Source of the DNA: Dryomyza anilis
Taxonomy: Eukaryota > Arthropoda > Insecta > Diptera > Dryomyzidae
Assembly: GCA_951804985.1 (NCBI GenBank)
Contig: OX638131.1
Span: 89,044,349-89,108,348, forward strand
Reading direction: 5' to 3'
DNA: 64,000 nt
Positions 22,801 through 35,001 of the stretch are shown here, piece by piece. The first letter of the stretch is position 1. Each line of letters starts with the position of its first letter. Made by a program: the position numbers and the translations under genes. The notes below the pieces were generated by a model, which worked only from the letters and a program-made list of their open reading frames with translations, searched no databases and had not been told where the DNA came from.

Positions 22801-25800
22801 ATATATATGAAATTATATAAAATATATAAAAATTAAAAAAATTATAAAAAATTATAAAAAAATTATAAAAAATTATAAAAAATTATAAAAATATAAAAAA
22901 TTGTAAATTTTTTTTTTTTAAATTTAAAAAATTATAAAAAATTATAAAAAATTATAAAAATATATAAGAAATTATATAAAATATATAAAAATTAAAAAAA
23001 TTATAAAAAATTATAAAAAATTATAAAAAATTATAAAAAATTATAAAAAAATTATAAAAAAATTATAAAAAATTATAAGAAATTATAAAAAATTATAAGA
23101 AAATATAAAAAAAAATATAAAAACATATAAAAATTATAAAAAAATTAAAAATCATAAAAATTATAAAAATTGACGCACTCATTGTAACATTAAAATAACC
23201 CTTCGGTGTCATCTTCATATCGTTGAACTTCATGTTCGCCTTGTAGGAGCCTTCGACATAAATCTTCGGCACATGCGATTCCATTTCCATTGTTATCTGT
23301 CCATCTTTTAGTTCAAAGTCCACTTTATCAATGACGCTCTCACTCAGTCCATAGACCTGCACATTCTTCAAGGAAATTCGTCCCTGTATTATGCCGTTCT
23401 CATATTCGTAGGTTGTCTTATCCAGCACAAATGGATCTAGTGGTGGAATATTAAGCTCCGGAATACCGTTGCGCATGCGCGGTATCATTTGCTGAAAGGC
23501 GGACTTAATGCACGCATTGAGATTTGAGTCCTTTTCTTTGCAGGAGGGCACGTCCGGTGCTGTATAGAGTTTAAAATGGTATTATTTATTAATCAAAAGT
23601 TTTGATTTTTAATACAAATTGAATTTCGCACTAAAAAAATATTAAAATAAATAAAAGTACAATTTTTAAAATAATAATTTTTTTTCTTATAATTAATATA
23701 ATAATTCAATAATATTCAATTTTTTACTAAAAATTATATATTTCACTAAAATTCAATTTTTAACTAAAAATTCAATTTGCCACTAAAAATTAAATTTTTC
23801 ACTAAAAATTACATTTTTCACTAAAAATAAAATTTTTCACTAAAAATTAAATTTTTTATTATAAATTAAAATGTTCACAAAAATTCAATATTAAACTAAA
23901 AAATAAAGTTTCACTAAAAATTAAATTTTTTACTAAAAATTAAATTTTTCACTAAAAATTAAATTTTTTACTAAAAATTAAATTTTTCACTAAAAATTTA
24001 ATTTTTCACTAAAAATTTAATTTTTCACTAAAAATTTAATTTTTCACTAAAAATTTAATTTTTCACTAAAAATTTAATTTTTCACTAAAAATTTTATTTT
24101 TCACTAAAAATTTAATTTTTCACTAAAAATTTTATTTTTCACTAAAAATTCAAATTTTCACTAAAATTCAAATTTTTACTAAAATTCAAATTTTCACTAA
24201 AATTCAAATTCTCACTAAAAATTCAAATTTTCACTAAAAAATAAAAATTTTTCACTATGAATTAAATCTTTCACTATAAATTAATTTTATCACTAAAATT
24301 TAATTTTTAACTAAAAATTTAATTTTTAACTAAAAATTTAATTTTTCACTAAAAATTTAATTTTTCACTAAAAATTTAAGTTTTCACTAAAAATTTAATT
24401 TTTCACTAAAAATTCAATTTTTCACTGAAAATTCAATTTTTCACTAAAAATTCAATTTTTCACTAAAAATTCAATTTTTCACTAAAAATTCAATTTTTCA
24501 CTAAATATTCAATTTTTCACTAAATATTCCATTTTTCACTAAATATTCAATTTTTCACCAAAAATTCAATTTTTCACTAAAAATTCAATTTTTCACTAAA
24601 AATTCAATTTTTCACTAAAAATTCAATTTTTCACTAAAAATTCAATTTTTCACTAAAAATTCAATTTTTCACTAAAAATTCAATTTTTCACTAAAAATTC
24701 AATTTTTCACTAAAAATTCAATTTTTCACTAAAAATTCAATTTTTCACTAAAAATTCAATTTTTCACTAAAAATTCAATTTTTCACTAAAAATTCAATTT
24801 TTCACTAAAAATTCAATTTTTCACTAAAAATTCAATTTTTCACTAAAAATTCAATTTTTCACTAAAAATTCAATTTTTCACTAAAAATTCAATTTTTCAC
24901 TAAAAATTCAATTTTTCACTAAAAATTCAATTTTTCACTAAAAATTCAAATTTTCACTAAAAGTCAATTTTTCACTAAAAATTCACATTTTTACTAAAAA
25001 TTACATTTTTCATAAAAATTCAAATTTTCAATTCAATTCTTCACTAACATTTTCGCTTAACTTCACTACAAAATGAGTTTTTCTTCAAAAAGTTAAAATA
25101 TTATAATATTTTTGTTTTAAATTCTCAGTGTAAAAAAATATACGTGATGTCAAATATGAGAAAAGAAACCACACAGATTCAGTCATTTCGGTGTCTCAAT
25201 TGAATTAATTGCGGAAACCTATTAAATTAGCCGTTTAATTTTTATTATTTCAAGATCTGCCGATAAAGCCGTCCGACTAAGTACTAAAAATAAACGAATC
25301 ATCGAAACATGTCGTCAATATAAGCGTTACAATAGTTATATTTTAATGTTATCATCAATTCAATCATTTGTCTAATTTTATTTTCAACCCACGTGGTTTT
25401 ATAATGCTGACTATATTTTTTAATAAATTCGCTTTAATTATTTAATTTCACTTGCTTTGTTATAATAATTTTCGGAATTATGTGTAGTTTTTATGTTTTA
25501 CGTGAATTTTATTTTACGCTGAAGATTTGTTTTAAAATAATAAAAGTAAAAATTCTGTGGAAATATTAAAACATAACTATATTAACAAAGTATGTAAATC
25601 GTTAAGATTTATAGAGGTAATTAAACTCTACACACTTTGAAATACTTTAAAAGCAAAAGTTCATGGTCAATTGCTAAGACTTAAGAGTTATTTTTAGAAT
25701 TCTTAAAAATGACTGAAGCTTTTTGTAAGAGCAAAAGTTATTGCATTTACTTAAAGTACTTAATGTTTAGATCTTTTGTATATAACAAATAGTTTGGTAT

Positions 25801-28800
25801 AATAGCGCTGAAGAATATAAAAGTAGTTTTGGGTCGTAGTTAAAAGCAATAACCACTACAGGACGGACGCAGCCCAGCGAGAAATGGCATCTTTGACGAG
25901 ATGGTCATTATAGACATTTATAATTTCTTCAATGATGTCCATTTCCACACATGTTATGCATTTAAAAATATAATTTATACTCTATCGCCGAATTAATTTG
26001 TGCGATTCGAGAAAATTGCAATCAATCATAAAATCACACAGATGTAGCCCGTACAATTAAAAATTATTTTATTGTTTTTAATTTTTCATTTTTTATTCTC
26101 TATAAAATGTTTTTAACATATTACAAAACTAAAATTTTTAAAAATATTATTGAAATTTATAAATTGTAGTTGGTAAATTTTTTACAACGTCCAGATATAT
26201 ATTTTTTTGTTGCTACACGCAGGGAAAAATGTAATTGGATATGTTTGAATTCAAGCACATATTATGTTCTTAAAAATCAATAAATATGTTTGTTCTAAAT
26301 GTAATATATTCACAATTTTAATAAATTAGTTTAGATGTAAATATAATATGTAATATGTGAATGGAATTATTTAAGCCATAAACATATTTTATTTGAATCT
26401 CCATTATACCATAATTATGTTTGAATAAAAAATATATATTATGTATCGACATAAATATATTATATTTGCATATACTCTGTATATATCGTTGTCTCTTGTT
26501 CACTCACATACTATTTGCATGCGAGTGAAATAGATAAAATTGAGAGCACAATGAGCAAAGTCTTTATGGTTTGATTTATTCTCTTTATTTGCTGTGTCAG
26601 TTAAACAGTTGAGTGCAACGTGAGCGGTTGTCGTCGCCGTCTTAAATAAGTAAGTATAAAAAGTGTTAAAAAATCGAAAATTAATGAAAAATAATTAAAA
26701 TATGTTTTTAGTTTAATAAATAAATAAAAAGTTAAAAATGTCCGTATAAGCAGACAGAATAAAAACAAAAAGTGATTGCACTACAATTAAACTTATATTT
26801 GCAAATTAAACTGCAAAGTGAATTATCTTTGCGAAAGAAAAGGACGCACCTTTTCTGTGTATACTACTTAGTTACATCTCATCAGCCAAACATAATTTGC
26901 TTTGCAAATCAAATTGCGAATAATTTTATATTTGGAGATTAAACAATTTGCTTTATATTTTTATTTCATGCTCAATATCTAATTAAACAATATTTTCTTT
27001 AATTTCAGCACCCTTGCACCCTGGTACAGATGTACTGGATAAAGGCCTCAACATCTAGATCAACCACGACAAGTTTACCCCCGACAAGTCTGAGGCTCTT
27101 TGTGCTCGATACTTTATGATTCTTTGTTTTAAATATAATTAAATTAATTATATATAGATCCAAATAAAAATATTGTTTAACCCAAGAAAAAACTTTTAAT
27201 TGCATATAAAGAGGATGATTTTGATGCAAACTTAATATGTTCACAGGCTAAACATATTTATATTCACACCCAAATATATATTATGGTTAGAGCTATACAT
27301 ATTATGTTTGGAATTTAAAAATTGTCAGTTTACATGCAAACATATTATGTTTAGAGCCAAATATATTATGTTTGGAGTATAAAATTCTCAGTTTACATTC
27401 AACATATTATGTTTAGAGCCAAACATATTATGTTTACACTATTCCAAATATATTTTTTTCCCTGCGTGTATGTATAAATTGTTCTAGAGCAGGAACAGTC
27501 AAAAGGTGGAACGTGCTCTATCAAAAATTGGTTCAAGACTGTCGGTGTAATTTCTCGTATTAATGTGTATAATGTGTAATATAATTATATTATATATTAT
27601 ATATATATTATGTGTAATATAATTTCGCAAATTAGACAAAATAAAAACTAATACAAACAAAAAAATGACATGACCTGCTCTAGAGTCATGTTCGGGAACT
27701 ATTGTTACTTTGTCATAACCAGAGCAGTAAAAGTTAGATTATTTTTTGATTATTTGATAATCTTAAAATAATGTAAGAAAAATAGAAATAATCAAAAAAA
27801 AAAATAGTCAAATTACTTTTTTATATAAATCCTCAAATAATCAAAAAAAGTAGTCGGATTTTTTGATTATTTTCAATTTTTGATTATTTTTTGATTATTT
27901 CCAGACTATTTTTGTATTATGTATAATGACTCCCTGATTCCGAAGATATGGTTTGAAAATGTTTCTTTGGATATGTTTACAAAATATCGGCCAATAACTT
28001 TTGAACTGAGCTTTCAAAAAGGGGGGTACATATATTTATAAATATCTCACGTTCCAAATAACTCACATAATCAATAATTATATCAAATGAAAGATATTTA
28101 AACATCCAATAAACATTTCTCACAACATTTTTAATTTAATTTACTAGTGTAAGAGAACTCGATAGAAGAACTTGGAAAAAGTATTTTTTCGACAAAAGAA
28201 AGCATTTAAAAAATTTGAAAATATCGAGAAAGTAAGATGATACACAGTGTGTAATATTTCAAAATTAGTCTACACTCTGTCGAAGAAATTGAGCTATCAA
28301 TGCCAAACATGTATGGGTAACATTTTCGGCTAAAATAAATTATGTGAAAGGATTATAATTGAATGCTACATAAATAGGCATAAATATAAAAAAGAAAAAA
28401 ATGTGGGTCAATTTTTTTAACACGTATTGATAGATGATTTAAAATTAGATACAAACGTATCTAATTTTGAATTTTATAACTTTATCCCAGTCGAAAATAT
28501 TCCGAGTACTCGGGAAAATGATACATGAATTCATTGATAATATGTGTTACTTACTGCATCGATAGCATTGTACTTTAGAATATAATATGAGAAAATCAAT
28601 TTTTAAAAATATTCAATATTCCATTTTTAAAACTAGTTTTCATTGAGATACATACAGCATCAACTACTTGTATGTAGGAAGTAGAAAGTACAAAATATTT
28701 TATATTCAATACTATGACTTCACTTACATTGTAAGTGACAAAAAACATAGAATAGCATAAAATCTACTCGCTAGAATAAATAAAAAATATTTAAAATTGA

Positions 28801-31800
28801 CAAAAATTGTCAAAACAAATAAATATAAAATGTATGCCAGATCGTAACCAAGCCTGATAACTTTCCAATATACTTCGTAAGTTTTAAAATAAGCAGAGCT
28901 ATTTACTCCCCTACGCACAAATAAACCTTTAATGTATACAAAGTCATTTTCCCGCCCGTTTGCGATGTGTGCTATAAAGTAGACAGGGCAACTTTCGATC
29001 CTACTTACTTGTGGTACGAAAATTCATCGTCAACAAAGCGGCCATACTCCATGTAAAGTAAGCTAGGATGTGGTATAATTTCCGAGTACTCGAAGCTACA
29101 AAGTAAGTAGGAGACGATCGATGCAGTAAGTAACACATTTTCGACTGGGATCTTGAATACTTTACGAGATATCGTCACTATCATGCCAAAGGGGCGAATG
29201 TGCAATTTTTTATACTTTGCCAAAATCGCGTGTCTTTTTGTTGGATATTTCTAGCCACAAAAGACAAAACCAAAAGGGCGAATTTGAAAAATTGAAAATC
29301 TTGTCATGCCAAAAGTGCGAATCTTTTCGTTTTTTCGCCATAACTTTTTATTGATACGATATAAAATAGTGGTCTAAAAGCATTTATTGTATCTGCATCA
29401 TTATTTAATTTCCAAACATTAATTTGCCATTTGTTATTTGCAGGAAAAATTTTTTGGCAAACTATTTTTAAATAATGATGCCAATAGATAGGTGCTTTAA
29501 AAACAAACATTTAATGCATTTACAGTACTATTTTATCTTGCGCTAATATAAAGTTATAGCATAAAAACAAAAATATTTGCGTTTTGGTCAGGATATAGCC
29601 TCACAAAATCCGTATTTATAATTCAGTAAGTAGTCCAAATCCAAATATATTTTAGATTATAATAATTATAATAATTGATGAAAATGTCAGAAAATATTGA
29701 AAAAAAAAATCAAAATTTTACAACTTTTAAAGTACTTCAAACTTTAAAATTTGATTTCGCAACATTTTTAAAAATGCACATTCGCCCCTTTGGTATGACA
29801 GTGATGATATGGGATCCTAGAAAGTAAACCTATATCTTATATGGGATGTAGTTGAGTACGTTGACTAATTTGACTCATTTTCGAACTTCAAATTACTTTT
29901 CTACTAAAACATATTTAAATTAAATTTCATCGCATTCGGAATAGTGTTTATCAAGTTATCCTGTATAGGCGAACAGACGGAAGGCCATGTCTAAATCGAC
30001 TCGAAAAGTGATGCTGATCAAGAAAACATATACTTCCCTGTCTGCCATGTCTCGGAGACCTTTGATACCTCGAAACTTTCTCGAATAACTTAGATAAAAA
30101 AATTTGATCTCATTGCTTTCTCGATTATAATTTTTAAAAATGTTCCTACATTTAAATTCTTTGAAAAGATTATCCAATTATCCAATCGATATCGCAATAT
30201 TTTTCGAAGCAATCTCGAACTTTGATCATTTTTTTCTTAGTGACTAAATTTAATAGTTAATTCTTAAAATATTTCTGGGTTGAAAGTATTTCAGGCTAGG
30301 CGTGATTGATACTCTTATAGAATTTTGACAGATAATTTGTTAACAAAACTCATGTTAATTATACATTAAATTTTAACTATAGAAAACAACAGCAATTCTA
30401 TAAATCAAACAGATATTCATGTTAACTTTACATTTTCAACTATTAAAATTTAGTATTACAAAAATCCCATAACAACATGTTCAATCTGTTTGAAAAATAA
30501 CAACATGAAATTTGTTTAATTTCTGTTTAAATTTACATGATTTTTTTTCCTGAGTGTAACAATAATATTGTAAACATAATAGTGCAAAACAGCTGACAGC
30601 TGTTTCTTATTGGAACATGATATTGCCACCTTTTCGCAAATCATTTTTATGTGCGATTTATATATTTTGTTATGATTTTGTGATTATCATTAGTTTATTG
30701 AACTTACTACTTACTATTTTATATGACGAATAATGTAAACGGCCAAAAATGTAGGTTCATTTTTTCAACTTTGTAAGTTGCATATTTATCCTAATCAAAA
30801 CGAGTTGAATTTTTAACTTTTAAAGTTGATTTTAAGTATATAAGGATTTACATCAAAATTTTCAACAAATTATAGTTTTTTGTTAATCAAAATAGACATT
30901 TGAGTTACATTTATAAACTAAACGAGGGGATGGGATATATAACCACATAGATTAATTTTTCAACTGCATTAGTAAACAATATCAATTAAAATGTTTATTT
31001 TAATGAATTTCTAACTTAAATAGTAAATTTTTAGTAAGGAAAAAAATATTTATTTTATTTTTGGGCATTCCACAGAAAACGTTATCAAGGTGTGATATAT
31101 TAAAGTTAAACCTGTTGATATAATGATATTTAGGATAAGAAATATACTTCTAATTTCATATTCTGTGATCAGAATTTATATATAAAATACTGTAGTTTCG
31201 TTCTTTTGAATCCGAATGCCATACATTGCATTGGTGATAAGTGGTTCAAAGTACTGACAATTAACCAAACAGTTTTACTTTTTTGAGTTGTAACGTCCGT
31301 CACAAAAAAATGGTAAAAGTTATTTTACGAACTATTTTGCAGACCAACAACTGGGAAACTTTGGAAAAGTAAAGATTTTGGTCGTATCTATTCATTTATT
31401 ATACTCTTTGCTCTCATAGATATTTCAGATGGTTGCTATATCCATTCAAAATATTGTTGCGCCTGTCACAAGTAACATTCGTCACAAAACAAAAAAAACT
31501 GGAAAAAGTATATATTTGTTAATATATGCATCAATAATCAATTATATATTATTATTTAACCATAGAAAAAGTAGTAAATATTCAATAAGCAAATATAAAA
31601 AAGGGAAATTCAAAACCTTACAAAAAAATCATTAAAAATCACAAAAAAATCATAATTTTCGAAATATTTATATAAGCTGCGATGGAAACGGATTACAAAT
31701 GATGCAGACAGAGTTGTTATTTAAAAGAGTTGTAATACTTATAATACATATTTTTTTACAAAACGAAATGTTTAGTTTTAAACTTAAATTATATGCCGAC

Positions 31801-33846
31801 GGTGCGCATTAAAATAACAAACACAAATTTTTGTGGTAGGAATGATAAACCTGACCATACTGAAATTTTCATGTATATTTGTTTAGAATTCGTACAGGTT
31901 ACGCCTGTCACAAAATGTGTAATACCCTTCACAAGTTTTGATACTCCATAAGTAAGTGATCCAAATAACCTTTGCATAATTTTGTTATAGAGGAAAGAAC
32001 TCCCATTATTAATGAAGTATTTGAGATATACTTATTCTACATAGTCCGATTATTTTATCTAAAATTTAATACTTTGTGAAGTAAACTCTGTTTTTTGAAA
32101 AAGTACGTGTAACGCCCGTCACAGCATTTAACTTTGTTGAAAGATATAGGACCTATTGTAATTTTTTTTATATATGCATAGAGGACCATAAGATCTATAC
32201 TCTGCATCTTAAAAATATATCTATCTTTTTATTTATCGTACTAATATAATCCCTTCACAATGGAATTTTTCAAATTGATTTATTTTTATAATTCCTAATT
32301 ATTAATTTTTAAATAAAAAATTTTAAATAACAAAAAAGTGAAAAAAAAAAATTATCACCCTGGCCGAGGTTCCAACCTACACAGAAAAATAATCGACGCA
32401 AATATAGCAACAGATATTAATTGCATTCATTAATCAATCCAGAAATTAAATTCACTAATGTAGCCGCGGTAGCTCAGTGGTTAGTGAGTTGGACTGCGAG
32501 CCGAAAGGTCCCCGGTTAAAGCCTGGACTGGGGCTAACAACATCTTATCATAGAAACATTTTTCTATACCGCGCTACCTCTCGGCAGTAAATGGCAAACC
32601 TACGAGAGTAAAGCCATTGACTATGAAAAGCTCTCACCCACCGTTCGGATTCGGCAATAAACTGTAGGTCCCACCACCTTGAGTACAAATATAACACGCA
32701 CAGCTGAAAATGGTGAGGGAGCTCGGCCTAAGTTCTTATAGAGCTGTAGTGCCAAACTATTATTATTATTATTATTTAATGAAAACATTTGCTATTCTTT
32801 GTTATATAGGCAATTGCGTTCGCTAATATGAATATTTGTACGTCAATGCAGCAAATAATTTAGTCGTCGTAGTTTTAGGAAATGTAATTGATGAAACAGC
32901 GCCGACTATTTAATTTGCTACATTGACGTACAAATATTCATATTAGCAAACGGATTTAACGAAGAACAGCAAATGTTTTCATTAAATTACTGTATTTCAT
33001 TGCTGGATTGATTAATGAATGCAATTAATATCGATTGCTATATTTACGACGATTGTTTTTTTATGTGTACAATTCTGTACTAAATTTAGTAATTACGGTT
33101 TACAATAATTACAAAGTATTCTACTTTAGTATACATAATATAAACCAAAAGGTGGAACCTTTAAATATAAATGGGATTTCAACTCAAAATTTAAATTTAT
33201 GGTCCAGTAAATTTTTTAGAAAATATATTTGAGTGTAGGGTACAATTAGTCTTGATAACTAAAAGAAAGAAAAAAACTAGATTTGTAAAGTACTGTATTT
33301 TATGTATTCCAAGAAAAGTTTAAAAAGTGTTAGATTTAGTTACTTAGATTTCAATTTTCTAAATAACGTTACGTATGCCAATATGCATAGTATACATTTT
33401 TTCTTATTTTGTTTAGTGTAATTGACGGTAGATGCTTTAAACATTATTAAATTTAATATGTTATTATATTTTCAATAAATTTATCACACAATTTAATTGC
33501 TAGACTATAATTTTTACGTTATATGATTTTCTGGTACTTTTGCTCTGCACAAAATAGTTCAAAATTCTCTGTTTCTTTTCAAGTTATAAATGTTTTAATT
33601 TTACATTGATAAAAATGCACTGAATTTCCATATGTTTTTTATACTATTTTGTAGCTGGTTAATTTTGAACAATTTATTGGTCTTTTTTAAAAATTCGATT
33701 GATTAGATTTTGAACACTTCCGCCACACTTTAGAACTCACGCAATTGTGTCACCTGCTTGTATTCGCGTTGCGGCGGCTGCTGCTGTGCTACGCCATAAT
33801 CAATGCAGACACCGAAACAGACTAAAAAAGCGATTGAAATTTGCAT
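19715..33846 (-). CDS. Gene B: secreted takeout/JHBP-family protein, four exons
   Basis: The spliced product is 263 residues. Exons on the minus strand are 33,741-33,846, 23,179-23,559, 22,202-22,348 and 19,715-19,872; all introns are phase 1 with GT/AG ends. The signal peptide is residues 1-20 (MQISIAFLVCFGVCIDYGVA), then a short Gln/Pro-rich stretch. The JHBP domain begins with the cysteine pair C42/C52 (CKEKDSNLNAC) and contains DPFVLDKTTYEYENG and YGLSES; the last exon has NQYWRQIYQAVLPE. An upstream in-frame ATG at 33,864 would add six residues, but the ATG at 33,846 has the better context (A at -3). It is collinear with gene A, so the two are tandem duplicates. Intron 1 is about 10.2 kb and full of mobile elements. 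The ligand and tissue are unknown. Confidence 0.9.
19880..22195. other. Gene B intron 3
   Basis: About 2.3 kb, gene-free. A CCCTAGTAGAAATTT word near 21,121 matches the terminal repeat of the MITE at 35,100-35,527 and may be a solo end. Nothing else is recognised. Confidence 0.5.
22202..22348 (-). CDS. Gene B exon 3
   Basis: 147 bp; acceptor GTGTCACAG|CTGATG, donor ACATTAA|GTAAGT. Encodes YERDGHTYLRLSKF and ends PDPTL, aligning residue for residue with gene A exon 3. Confidence 0.9.
22440..23165. repeat. 10-bp array (AAAAATTATA)n in gene B intron 2
   Basis: Dozens of units, with two near-identical interruptions (TTGTAAATTTTTTTTTTTAAA at about 22,730 and 22,905), so a block of about 175 bp seems to have been duplicated. 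It reaches within 20 bp of exon 2. Confidence 0.95.
23179..23559 (-). CDS. Gene B exon 2
   Basis: 381 bp; acceptor CTATACAG|CACCGG, donor ACAATGA|GTGCGT, a weaker donor than the others. Carries the cysteine pair and most of the N-terminal JHBP half. Confidence 0.9.
23740..25030. repeat. 19-bp minisatellite in gene B intron 1
   Basis: About 65 units of TTCAATTTTTCACTAAAAA. The middle and right parts are nearly homogeneous (24,540-24,940), the left part is diverged (TTTAA, TTATT variants), as expected of unequal exchange from a homogeneous centre. The array begins about 180 bp beyond exon 2. Confidence 0.95.
25035..26210. other. Gene B intron 1, unique part
   Basis: AT-rich; no frame, RNA gene or repeat that I can support. 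Confidence 0.5.
26215..27470. mobile_element. TIR element with AAACATATTATGTTT repeats
   Basis: The ends are ACACGCAGGGAAAAA (from about 26,216) and TTTTTCCCTGCGTGT (ending about 27,470), 15-bp perfect inverted repeats. Subterminal copies of ACATATTATGTTT, often with TAGAGCC, cluster at 27,290-27,440. The centre has a GAGTGAAA/TTTCACTC-type segment and short frames only. Non-autonomous DNA transposon, superfamily unknown. Confidence 0.75.
27475..28480. other. Intronic sequence with local hairpins
   Basis: Around 27,740-27,900, blocks of TTGATTATTT and AATAATCAAAAAA pair with each other. A duplicated TATAATTATATTATATATTA patch lies near 27,580. No gene. Confidence 0.45.
28486..29149. mobile_element. 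MITE-like element with CCCAGTCGAAAAT termini
   Basis: The left end CCCAGTCGAAAAT and right end ATTTTCGACTGGG are perfect 13-bp inverted repeats. Internal arms GTTACTTACTGCATCGAT (about 28,546) and ATCGATGCAGTAAGTAAC (about 29,118) strengthen this, with a GAGTACTCG motif on both sides. 664 bp and non-coding. It lies 20 bp from the next element. Confidence 0.75.
29169..29810. mobile_element. Foldback element family F, copy 2 (complete)
   Basis: Terminal inverted repeats of about 35 bp: ATATCGTCACTATCATGCC on the left and GGTATGACAGTGATGATAT on the right, each joined to a GGGGCGAATGTGCA arm. The interior holds the palindrome around GCAGGAAAA. This copy defines the ends of the family. Confidence 0.75.
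29815..30245 (-). mobile_element. Fragments of family T and of the CCCAGT family
   Basis: About 29,930-30,035 resembles family T (CAGACGG, TAAATCGACTC, TGATGCTGATCAAGAA). From 30,038 the text follows the CCCAGT element (CTGCCATGTCTCGGAGACC to CTTTGATCATTTTTTTC), truncated at its far end. Confidence 0.6.
31280..32275. repeat. Spaced motif TAACGCCYGTCACAA
   Basis: Variants occur at 31,291, about 31,459, about 31,475, 31,898, about 31,922, 32,109 and 32,257, all in the same orientation at irregular spacing. Nothing else in the segment is gene-like. It may be a decayed transposon with internal repeats. Confidence 0.5.
32390..33067. mobile_element. CACAG-ended MITE (family C), copy 1, with SINE inside
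   Basis: Starts CACAGAAAAATAATCGACG and ends in a diverged complement, flanked by TA on both sides. Long subterminal arms (ATTAATTGCATTCATTAATC against GATTAATGAATGCAATTAAT; AATATGAATATTTGTACGTC against its complement) make most of it a foldback. A family A SINE sits in the left arm. Confidence 0.75.
32460..32776 (+). mobile_element. tRNA-derived SINE family A, copy 2
   Basis: Full-length SINE with A and B boxes and an (ATT)n tail. The host MITE sequence (ATTCACTAA...TTAATGAAAAC) rejoins across it as in the empty copy at 37 kb, which proves insertion; the target duplication is short or masked by the tail. Confidence 0.85.
33741..33846 (-). CDS. Gene B exon 1
   Basis: Encodes the signal peptide and 15 further residues. 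Donor CAATTGC|GTGAGTT. Its linker lacks the Ser/Ala/Thr-rich insert found in gene A. Confidence 0.8.
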
Positions 33847-33944
33847 CTTAACAAAAGGTAACATTTGGAAATAACTCTGAAATATTTAAAAATTCACTGT
33901 AATAAATGCACGCGCGCCCTCTACAAACGAAGCAACTGCTGGCG

Positions 33945-33984
33945 ACTGTCTAAACGATGAGTTTGACGGAAGCCTTGTATTTAT
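33945..33984 (-). promoter_or_regulatory. Putative core promoter of gene B
   Basis: On the minus strand AATAAATA (about 33,984-33,977) lies some 30 bp before ACAGTC, an initiator-like sequence with the A at 33,947. The leader to the ATG would be about 100 nt. The layout matches that upstream of gene A. Confidence 0.35.
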
Positions 33985-34485
33985 TGCAAATCGGCGAATT
34001 AATAGATTTCTATTTTTTATCTCCATTTATTTTTTATATACATTGAATTTTTAATACATTGATATTTTTTACCATCGAGTTGTAGTATTTTTGCTTTACT
34101 GTTGAATGATTTTTTTTGCTATTGTTGAATAATTTTTTTTTTGTTTTTTTTTAGTTTATTATGAAATGTAACCCATAAATTGTGCATCAAGCCACTGTAA
34201 TTTTATTATAGTTGTTACAGGTTGTGTTTGTTTTGGACGTTAGTGGTAGCACTGCAACAAATTTTACTTAAATCAGCGATTGAACACATAACCGATATTC
34301 ATTTTAATTTGTTGCAATTTTTAAACCGATTTTTTAAAACGGTTTAACGTTTATTGTTTTTTTATGTTAGTCAAAAATTCCACATTCTAAATTTTGTGAT
34401 ATTTTTGTTCAGGTGTAATTGAAAATATTCAAAAAAAAGTCAATTAAACTTCCAAATTTTCACTTGATATTCCAAATACTTTAAT

Positions 34486-34803
34486 GTAGCCGCGTTAGCT
34501 CAGTGGTTAGTGCGTTGGACTGCGAGCCGAAAGGTCCTCGGTTCAAGCCTGGACTGGGGCTAGCAACATATTTTCATAAAAACATTTTTCTATACCGCGC
34601 TACCTCTCGGCAGTAAATGGCAAACCTACGAAATTAAAACCATTGCCTATGAAAAGCTCTCACCCGCCGTTCGGATTCGGCAATAAATTGTAGGTCCCAC
34701 CACTTTGAGTACAAATATAACACGCACAGCTCAAAATGGTGAGAGAGCTCGACCGAAGTTCTATACAGGACCAAAGTAGCGCCAAACTATTATTATTATT
34801 ATA
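34486..34803 (+). mobile_element. tRNA-derived SINE family A, copy 3
   Basis: Head GTAGCCGCGTTAGCTCAGTG, B box GGTTCAAGCC, body and (ATT)n tail as in copy 1. No confident target duplication. Confidence 0.85.
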
Positions 34804-35001
34804 ATTGTAATTCAGAAAATATCAATTGAATTTTATAACTTGCCATTTGAAATTCTGAAAATATAAATGTTAATTAAATATTAAAATGTTCCATTTGGAA
34901 ATCAGTAAATATCAATTTAAAGTATACTGAATTCCAGTTACTAATTTCAAATGATATTTTATGAATTACAATGAATAAATTATGAATAAACACAGTACTC
35001 A

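Noticed and set aside
23740..25030. CRISPR-like array
   Set aside because: Units are contiguous with no spacers, in an insect intron.
33035..33232. 65-codon open frame (+) in gene B intron 1
   Set aside because: Spans a MITE terminus and AT-rich intron; no supporting feature.
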